12,018 bases of DNA from Ectocarpus siliculosus (Eukaryota > Sar > Phaeophyceae > Ectocarpales > Ectocarpaceae): contig FN649728.1 of NCBI GenBank assembly GCA_000310025.1, forward strand, positions 6,685,369-6,697,386. Direction: 5' to 3'. A program made the position numbers and the translations under genes. The notes beneath the pieces are model-generated. The model saw only the letters and a program-made list of their open reading frames with translations, was not told the DNA's origin and ran no database searches. Shown one piece after another: positions 1 through 8,344 of this stretch. Each line of letters starts with the position of its first letter. Within the stretch, counting starts at the first letter, position 1.

Positions 1-74
1 CGATACATGGACACATATATACGGCTACCTCTTGTGTTTTACCCTTCTCGATTCCTTACAGATTATGGGCTCAA

Positions 75-92
75 CCCCCCCCCCCCCCCCCC
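75..92 (+). repeat. C18 homopolymer
   Basis: Eighteen consecutive C in the partial intron that follows exon 10. No further exon of the gene is recognisable in bases 1-201. The exact length is prone to sequencing error. Confidence 0.9.
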
Positions 93-201
93 TGGCTTGG
101 CCAATGGGCTAACCGCTAAGGGCTGGGAAACATGAGTACCTCCACACGAGTGGTCTTGGGTGGTCCCCCCCCCGCCCCGCTTGAAACGACCATGTTCTTA
201 C

Positions 202-305
202 CGAGAGTACCCGAGCAGCTGGTAGCGGCCGTTCTGCTTCAGGTTGAGGGCTAAGTCCACCCTGCCAGGGTCGACAGAGACGCTCCCGACGATGCGCCCA
301 AACAC
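202..305 (-). CDS. XRN1: XRN1-like exon 10 of window: LALNLK...GYSR segment
   Basis: This exon is 104 nt, 34 codons plus 2 nt. The acceptor is ttgtgggcag and the donor is GTAAGA. The peptide is VFGRIVGSVSVDPGRVDLAL then NLKQNGRYQLLGYS, with CG open for the next exon. The V.GS..V.......L.LK......GYSR pattern is XRN1-like. The exon that follows lies left of position 1 or is not recognisable in bases 1-200. Confidence 0.88.
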
Positions 306-3300
306 CTGCCCACAACAAGAGAGTAGAAAAGCCAATCGAAAGAAACAAACAAGGCAAAAAAATATATATATCAAAACCGATCGAGGGTCCGCAAACGAAC
401 ATCCTTCCATCCTTCAGAAAGGTGACAAAGAAGAAAAAAAAATCGAGGAAAAAGAAGAAAGAAAAAAGAGCAACACAACAAAACCGCAGGACAAAATAAA
501 CATCCTTTGAGAGAGGCGCGCAGAACAGGAACACAAAGTGAGTTTTTCACTGGTTGGTCTGTTAAGACAAGGTGGGCTTACGGGTTGGTCTTATGAGGAC
601 AAGGCGAGATTTTACTGCTTGGTCTTGTGAGGACAAAGTGGGCTTACGCGGGTTGGTCATAGAAAGGCAAGGTAGGCCTACACGGGTTGGTCATGGTAAG
701 GCAATGTAGGCCTACACGGGTAGGTCTAACAACAACAGCAACAGCAATAACTCATCCCGCTTATTGCCATCTTCTACCTAATCCACCTTACCCCACAGTC
801 TTGGCTTTCTCAGCTGCAGTCCCCCCCCCCAAGATCTTCACGTAAGTTATTCTACAAGCTCACCTGTGGCGAGATCCCGAGGGTCTGGCACGCCTTGTGC
901 TGAGGGAAGTAGGCGGTTTTGACGGACTGTACGATGGCAAGCCCGAAGGGGGGTTCGGGTGGCCTCAAGTCCGCAAGCACGTCGACCTGCACGGTTCACA
1001 TGACAATAAATACAGCAGTCGAGGCTCCGATGTCAGAAGGTATCTTATTGTTAGAGGGGGCTCCGATATAAGTAAGAGGGTCGAAATCGGATGCCACGGA
1101 CTCGACCCCCTATGTAGTATAGTTGGGTCCTGTCTTATCCCGATATGAGTGGGGAGTCCGATAAAATAGGGTCGAGGGCCTATGTCACACCACCCTCTCA
1201 CAACCGAGCGACGACTGTAGCAAAATACAATACAAGTACACTATTTGAATGGTTTACCTTCCCCTTGCTGTGAGCGACGACCTCTCCCCCGCAGCCGTGG
1301 CCGTTTCCTCCATGGAGGCAAGTGACGCTGAAAAAAAAAAAAAAAACGAAAAAGAACGAAAAAAAAAAAAAGAGAGGTGAGAAGGCAACGAGGATGTTCA
1401 GCAGCCGTGGCCGTTTTCTCCATGGAGGCAAGTGACGCTGAAAAAAAAAAAAAAAGAACGAAATAGAACGAAAAAAAAAAAAGAGAGGTGGAAGGCAACG
1501 AGGATGTTCAGCAGCCGTGGCCGTTTCCTCCATGGAGGCAAGTGACGCTGAAAAAAAAAAAAAAAAGAGGTGAGAAGGCAACGAGGATGTTCAGCACCCG
1601 ATCAAGGCTCACTGGCGACAAAAAGGATAGGGATGGATTTGTTGTGTCATATAAAGAAAAGAAACAAATGCATGAATCGAAAGAAGACACACACACGAAA
1701 AAAAAAACAGGTGGGGGTGACCATTGCGAAGGCCTCCCATCTCTTTTCACAGAAACGGAAAACAACACCGGAAAGAGAGTGAAAAAAACAAGGACGAAGC
1801 AAAAGGTTAGGCCCTAATAAGGGGGGCAAAGCCTTCAGTGGAGGTACTGCATAGAGAGTACTGCACGGTTTTGGCAACGCCCAACAATAACACCAACACC
1901 AACAACAGCAACAGCAGTAGCAGCAGTAGTAGTAGCAGCAGCAACAACACCACCAGCAGCAGCAGCAGCAGCAGCAGCAGTAACAACACTAACACCAACA
2001 ACACCAACAGTAACACCAACAATAGCAACACCAACAACAGCAACAGCAAAAACATCAACAGCAGCAGCACCAACCACAGCAGCGGTGCCACACCCAAACA
2101 AAAAAAGAACACCTAAATTACAACCATCTATTCTCTCACCGACTACCGAGCGGAAAACGTTCTTCTAGGGTGACGTTCTCCCTCTCCACGAAGCGGGGGT
2201 CTTCAGATGGGCACGACCATAGCACCATGTGTACCGGCACCTCCGCCTCTTCCTTACCAAACACCTGATGCATTAATATAGAAAGCGTTTCATTGACAAG
2301 CCCACGTGAGCACGGCCCCACCGCCTTGGTTGGCTAAGATTGGCAAGTTATGTGCAAAGTCATGCGTGGAACTAAAAATAAATGGCACAAAAGGGGTATA
2401 TACTGCTGCAGCGTCATCGAAAGGGGGTGACGCAACATGAAAAAAAGTGCCAGCTGGCAGCATGAAAAAAGTGCCAGCTGGCAGCAGGACCAGCCCACAG
2501 TTGGCTGCTGTACGAGAAAAGAAAGCCGCCCACAACTCGACGATTCGGCTTGCCCACCCCTTCTCTTGTATCGTAGCCGCCACTCTGTAGTCAAGAGATC
2601 AGTGCTGTAAAAAAAGACACTGGTCTATCGTATACGAGATAACACACCCGCAGCACCGATGATCAAAGCTCGATTTTCTCAACAGTAGGAAGAGCCACAG
2701 CGACGAAAACGGGGGCGTTGAAGCTGTCTGGTCGAGAGCTTTCCGAAAACGTATCGTTTCGTTTATGCATCCTCTCCGTCGTGGCGCAATCGAACTTTGA
2801 AAATCGGTCCAGCGTGTGTGTTATCTTGTGTCGTATACGGTACGCATGTTTTCCTAAGTAAGCAAAACATTCTGGACAAATTACAAAATCGGCAAACTTG
2901 GGGTTAGGGTTAGGGTATATTTTCGTAGTAAATACGTAAATACCATACACTTTCGTACTCTCTCTTAGTGCAGGCAGGCAGGCAGTCCAAAAAGAAAAAA
3001 AAGGGTGCGGGCTGACTGACCTTGCGTCTCGCGCCTGTTGCCGGGTCGACCCTCATGCCTTGGAGGGGACGCGCCTTGAGCATGAGCTGAACCTTGCCGA
3101 TGTCGACGCCCCCGCTGCCCGGCACGCCTCTTCCGGTGATGTACGCACCCTTTTTCGGTTTCGAGTTTTCACAAGAAAGGGGTGTGTGGGGTAAGCCGGA
3201 GGTATGCGCCAGGGTACCAAGAGGGGCGAGATATGTAGGACACGATAAGGTATAGTGTAGGCAGCCTTTCGGTTTCGAGTTTTCACAAGAAAGGGGTACA

Positions 3301-6300
3301 GTGGGGGGCCCTCTATAGTGCCGGTTGAATAGTGCCAACTGCCGGTATAGTGCCGGTAAAATCTCTCCACACAGAAAGCGCCCTCAATAGTGCCAAACGG
3401 CACTATTGAGGGCGGGCCTGGTATAGTGCCGGTTGGGCACCACGTCAGCCCGCAATAGTGCCGGTTCACACACGCACGCACACACACCACCACACGCCCA
3501 AAATACAGACACCGTGCTGCTGCAGTCCAACACAGCTCTACGCAGAGGCGCACCATGCCGTGTGCGGAAGGTGAACTGTGCCTTCAACAGAACAGAACGC
3601 CGAAGGCCCCTATGGCCACGTCTGCAAGGGAGGATGTGGCGGGCGGCTCCATGGCACTTGCGGCAGCGTGGAGGGTGACTTCGAAACATCCCGCATCTGC
3701 AGTTCTTGCGTCGCTGCTAAGACTGGCAAGCGCAGAGCGACCGCAGCTGGGGTTGATGCTGGGGCGGGACCATCTAAACGTCCGACAGAGAAAGGGGGGG
3801 GGAAGAAGGCTTCTCGCGCGCGGCTGAGCAACGCTGACAAGGTTGAGGTCCTCAAGCTGCTGGATGCCAAGATTTCTCATGAGCAGATAGCAGATCGCTT
3901 TAAGTGCTCGGAACGGCTGGTCCGCAAGGTGAAAGCTGAACGGAAGGAAGTGGAGGCTAAGGCAGCTGCAGGCGACGGAAGCCAGAAAACCGCACGCAGA
4001 GGAGACTTTCCGGAGGTAGGTAGAGTACACGACATGCCTGGCAATTTCCTCTCGAACGTTGTTTTTCCCCGCCATTTTTCAAAAATGCCCTCATGTCGCC
4101 GATTTCTACTGCTGTACCTTTTTTTTTTTTGCCCTTCCTTGTTTCTTTGCCTTTCCCTTTTCGTCTTTTCGTATGTATCATATGGTGTTTTTTTTTTCAT
4201 GTCACCTCCTTTTTTTCTTTCTCTTTGCCTTTTTTTGTTATGTCTTTGGCCTTTGAGGTCCTCGATGTCCACACTCATAGACCTTCCGATTATTTGTCCT
4301 TGAAATTGAAAGAGCACTGTTGTGTACATATTCGCACCCGCTTTTTTTTCAAAACAAACAAGCAGATGTAAGCAGATGTAAGCAGATGTAGCCTGTACGA
4401 GCGTCTCCTCGCAACTTTCCCTTTCCCCTCCCGCAATTTTTTCTTTCCGGGTGTAGTGGCACTTAAAAAACATCAGCTTTGTTTACGGTGTACCGCGGCG
4501 TCGTCCCTCGTATCTGCGCCGCGCAGTGTAGATGCTTACGTTTGAAACTAATCGTTGGTCGCTTGAACCTCTGCATTGTATACTCTTTTTCGCCGGCAGG
4601 TGGATGAGATAGTTATTGATCTGCTCGATAAAGCCCGGAAGGCCAAGATGCCCGTCACACGGGACGTACTTCGAAGCTTCGGCCGTTCCACCGTGGCAAC
4701 CCTGCTCGCTGAGCCCGCTACTTCTGCAGCAGTGAGGGCGAGGGTCGAGGACTTCAAGGCCGGTGAAAAGTGGGCCAAGAACTTCGTGAAGCGCAACAAG
4801 GTGCTGAGTGCGAGACTTCATGGCGAGGCTGGTAGTGTCGACCCAGCGGCCATCGAGAAGGGCATGGAGGAAGTCAGGAGCCTTTGCGCGAAGTACCCAG
4901 CTAGGTTCATCTTCAACGTGGACGAGACAGGCATCCAGTGGAAGCTTATGCCCAGGCGCACGTATCTTTCCTCCTCGGAGGACCGCAAGAAGGCGCGGGG
5001 CTCCAAGAGCATGTACTTCAAGGATCGGATGTCTGCCATCATGTGCAGCAACGCCGACGGCACTGCCAAGGTGGACATGGCCATCATCGGGAGGTCGAAC
5101 GTGCCTTGCTGCTTCACGGACGCGCCTTCACCTCTGAAGTACTTCTCGCAGGCCAACGCGTGGTCTGACTCCGCGACGTTCCTCAAGTGGTGGCTTGAAG
5201 TCTTCCTCCCGTTCATTCGGCGCTTCACTCACGAAAAGGTGCTGCTCCTGATGGACGGCTGCTCCTCTCACGGCGATCTCGTTCTTGATCGTGGGCAAGT
5301 TACCATCAAGTTCTATCCTCCGAACTGCACCAGCCTGCACCAGCCCATGGACATGGGGATCATCGCGAAGACGAAGGTCCTCTACAGGAAGGAGCTGCTC
5401 GACGTGAAGGCATCCACAATGTTGGTCGCTGAGACCCTTCGCGCCCAGGCCAAACCCAGTAAGATGAAGGCCGGGACGATGGGGCTGGCGCAGGGGCACC
5501 AACCTCACCTACGGGACGCCGCTGAACTTCTTCAGAAAGCATGGGGCAGCGTCACTCCCCAGGACATCGCCAGGTCAGGTTTGAACATGTTCTGTTGCTA
5601 TGTAGATGCTTCAACTCGGGCGGTGGTGCTAGCACAATAGCTTTGGTGGCACGTTTCGTGGCAGAGGTGGTACGGATTTTTTTTGAGAAAGTTTCCTGCA
5701 GGGGCATCCCTCGTTTGCAATAAAAATTTCCTCTTTTTTTGCATGCGGATGAGTCAACTTCTGCCGCTGGGTCCGTCTAATATCTGCGTTGCACTCAAAA
5801 ACGGATGCGGTTCGTATTCTCGGCAACCCCGCGACCAGGTGCTTTGTCAAAGCCGACACGCTTCCGCAGGAGATGGCGGCTGAACTCACCAACCTCCACG
5901 GGAAAACCCAGGCCCGCATCCACGAGCCTGCGTTGAGGTCCCTCACGAAGAGTGTCCACTCGTTGAGCACGAGCGTGCACGACGCGCAGCAGCAGGGGTC
6001 TCGCATCGAAGACGAGGACCTGAGTGAAATGTTCGCAGAACTCAACATCTCACCCGGAGAGCCTGCCCCGGAGGAGGCGGTGAACTTAGTTCAGGCGTGG
6101 GCTACCATCGAGGATGACGATGGCGTGGTGGAGGCTTTTCGACAGGATGCAGCGGACGAAATGACGGCACAGCTAGCGGGAACGCACCTATCTACCTGCC
6201 GCGAGGAGGAATCCGAAGATGAGGCGGACAGTGATCATGAGGACACGGGGGGCGGCCGCCGCGCCCCACCGGCTTACGGTGAACTGTCTTCTCACTTCGG

Positions 6301-8309
6301 CGTCCTGGAGGTGGCCGCGCGGGAGAGTGGAAACGGGGACGCTGCGTTCCACCTATCGAAAGCGAAGATGGCGATGATCGCGGCGCATGCCGCTAAGGGC
6401 GTGCGCCAGACAGACATGAGAGAGTTTGTTGATGAGTGAGGGGGGACAGCTATACCGCAGTTTTTTTCTTTTTGTTTTGTTTTCTTTTTGTCCGCTTCGT
6501 TGCTGGCGCGTTTATTGGTTTTGTTGGCGTGTCTCATCACGCAACATCGTAGGGAGGCAGCGAGGAACGTGATATTTTTTCAAGTATACTAAGTTACACG
6601 GACGGGAGCTGTACACGGGGTTTGGCTCCGAAGGTGAATTCTGCGCGTGCATGCGGGAATGGTTTCGCGGCAAACTCAGCTATCAGAGTGGAACCCACAT
6701 TTGTCGCAGAAAAGGCTGCCCCTGCCGCCCACAAAGTATATTCACCACACTCGATCCACATGCTACTCTGTTGGCCTCGCAAATGGTAACCGATACACCA
6801 TGAACTCAAATAGCAGTGCCTCAGTAGTGCCAGACCGGCACTACTGAGGGATATCGATCACCCGAATAGTGCCGTTTGGCACTATTGAGGCACTATTCTC
6901 AGTTGTGCCGGTGCCCGCTATAGTGCCGGTGAACGCCCTGCGCACGTACCGGCACTATAGAGGGCCCCCCACTGTATGTGGGGTAAGCCGGAGGTATGCG
7001 CCAGGGTACCAAAGAGGGGCGAGATATGTAGGACACGATAAGGTATAGTGTAGGCAGCCTTTCATGTTTCGAGTTTTCACAAGAAAGGGGTATGTGGGGT
7101 AAGCCGGAGGTATGCGCCAGGGTACCAAGAGGGGCGAGATATGTAGGACACGATAAGGTGAAGTGTAGGCAGCCTTTCATGTTTAGAGTTTTCACAAGAA
7201 AGGGGTATGTGGGGTAAGGCGGAGAGCGAAAGAGGTGTGCAGGACAGGATAAGGTACCAGGGGAGCTTTGAATTTTTATGTTTCGTTTTCGAGTTTTCGC
7301 AAGCGAAAGGCGGGTGTGGGGTTCCGGGCACCCTTTTCGTTTTCGAGTTTTCACAAGCAAAGGAGTGGCATGTAGGGGAAGGCGGAGGGGACACGCTTGG
7401 GTAGCAAGTAGCAAGAGGAGTGAGATACACGCAGGACACGATACCGTTCGGTGCGATGTACAGTAGGCACCCTGATCATTTTTTCGAGCTTCAACACGTT
7501 GTGGCGTGGCGGATGCTGCAACTCCCTCTACCTTAACGGTACATATCGAAGAATACCGAGTGTTCGGAAACTTGACATCAGAGGTGTGGTTTCCTCGTGA
7601 TAACGACTTCAACAACACAACCAGGAGAAGTCGCCCGAATGACCTTGTCCAACACTGCCATGTTGTCCACGTGCATGTACACTAGACTATTCGATACATT
7701 ATGGCGAGAGCAGGCGATAGCCAGTGGCGGCTTTCGCGAGTGATGCTACCTTAACGGCCCTTCCAGCATGGAGAAGCCTTTCCCCCCTGTTGTTGAGTCT
7801 ACCGTACCAGAGAGAGCAAGGCCTGCCACAGCAAGCACTGCTGTCCGAAAAGACCAGACAGGGTCTTCAGAGGTTGCTATGCACACAATACACGTGTAAA
7901 CCTCACAACAAAAATACAACTACATAGATCAAACGGCATAATAAACACAGCCATATTCCGTTTTTCTGGTTATAGCAGTACCATGCAACAATTCTTACCG
8001 TTACATGAAAAACGCATGGAGGCGCATGTCGCTGTGACGCAGGAAGGGGTGACGATGCTTCCTTTGTCCAGTTGTACACACATAGCGTGTAGAGGCGAGC
8101 GGAGTGGCCTAGACAATCTGCCGTTGACTTCTATTGGCTTGCGGACCCTCCGGGTCCTCTCTATTTTCGTATACAATACCTTTTTATTTTTTGGGTAAGT
8201 TAGCCTGTGACCACGGGAATCGATCCCGTCAAGTGTTAGACTAGTAAGGACAGAAGAAGGTACTGGGTAGAGAGAGCGGAACGGTTTTTAATGTGAAGGC
8301 AACAGCAAC

Positions 8310-8344
<35 letters not shown>

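Larger units (their letters stand above)
1289..1599 (-). repeat. 110-bp tandem array duplicating the exon 8 acceptor and head
   Basis: Period 110 bp: the acceptor-plus-head occurs at 1327 (productive), 1437 and 1547, each preceded in the transcript by a run of T. Units also share gaggtgagaaggcaacgagg. After GGCTGC the two upstream copies read TGA instead of continuing the exon, so the duplication carried only the first 37 nt of coding sequence. Confidence 0.9.
1328..2139 (-). other. Intron 7 of the XRN1-like gene
   Basis: This 812-bp phase-2 intron carries an AAC/AGC-type microsatellite, an A-rich segment (1650-1800) and the two decoy heads of exon 8 just before the true acceptor. Confidence 0.8.
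2265..3020 (-). other. Intron 6 of the XRN1-like gene
   Basis: This 756-bp phase-0 intron contains a two-copy 24/25-bp repeat (2436-2484), a C2H2-like peptide frame (2816-2878) and a short telomere-like tract (2900-2915). Confidence 0.8.
3299..6974 (+). mobile_element. Pogo-like (Tc1/mariner superfamily) DNA transposon, full length
   Basis: The 3676-bp element starts CAGTGGGG and ends CCCCACTG, bounded by 27-bp perfect inverted repeats and a TA on each side (3297-3298, 6975-6976). CAGT ends, TA target duplication, a CENP-B-type transposase and a DDD catalytic triad are hallmarks of the pogo/Tigger group. It carries one three-exon transposase gene, about 230 bp of left and 535 bp of right noncoding end, and clustered subterminal repeats. 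It lies in intron 5 of the XRN1-like gene, in antisense orientation, inside a 115-bp tandem repeat. Perfect ends suggest recent insertion. A 5-bp duplication in exon 1 of the transposase may make this copy non-autonomous. Confidence 0.93.

Noticed and set aside
109-534. Minus-strand frame of 141 codons with Phe/Leu-rich, membrane-like stretches
   Set aside because: The hydrophobic runs are the complement of A-rich intron sequence. Only 202-305, in another frame, fits a spliced exon.
551-727. CRISPR-like spacing of repeats
   Set aside because: Units are directly adjacent without spacers and the context is a eukaryotic intron.
1020-1195. Possible inverted repeat around cgacccc/gggtcg in intron 8
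   Set aside because: The arms are short and imperfect (about 1105-1120 with 1167-1182), and I could not define element ends or a target duplication.
1838-2116. Plus-strand open frame of 92 codons, almost only Asn and Ser
   Set aside because: It is a translated AAC/AGC triplet repeat inside intron 7; other frames are just as open.
3053-3556. Minus-strand frame of 167 codons across the repeat and the transposon end
   Set aside because: It crosses the transposon boundary and reads exon 6 in the wrong frame; openness comes from the repeat.
4576-5640. Transposase as a single-exon gene from ATG 4576 to TAG 5638
   Set aside because: The first eight codons and those after 5573 are intron. Splicing restores the expected family joins on both sides.
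5789-6439. Separate gene downstream of the transposase
   Set aside because: Its RCFVKADTLP block belongs directly after the DDE core, and AG|G splicing joins it in phase.
7724-7927. 67-codon plus-strand frame in intron 5
   Set aside because: No family motif, no splice or codon-use support, and it lies between decayed repeats.
8205-8260. tRNA-like T-arm (acgggatcgattcccgt on the minus strand)
   Set aside because: No acceptor, D or anticodon stems can be paired around it, and the loop lacks the usual TT start.
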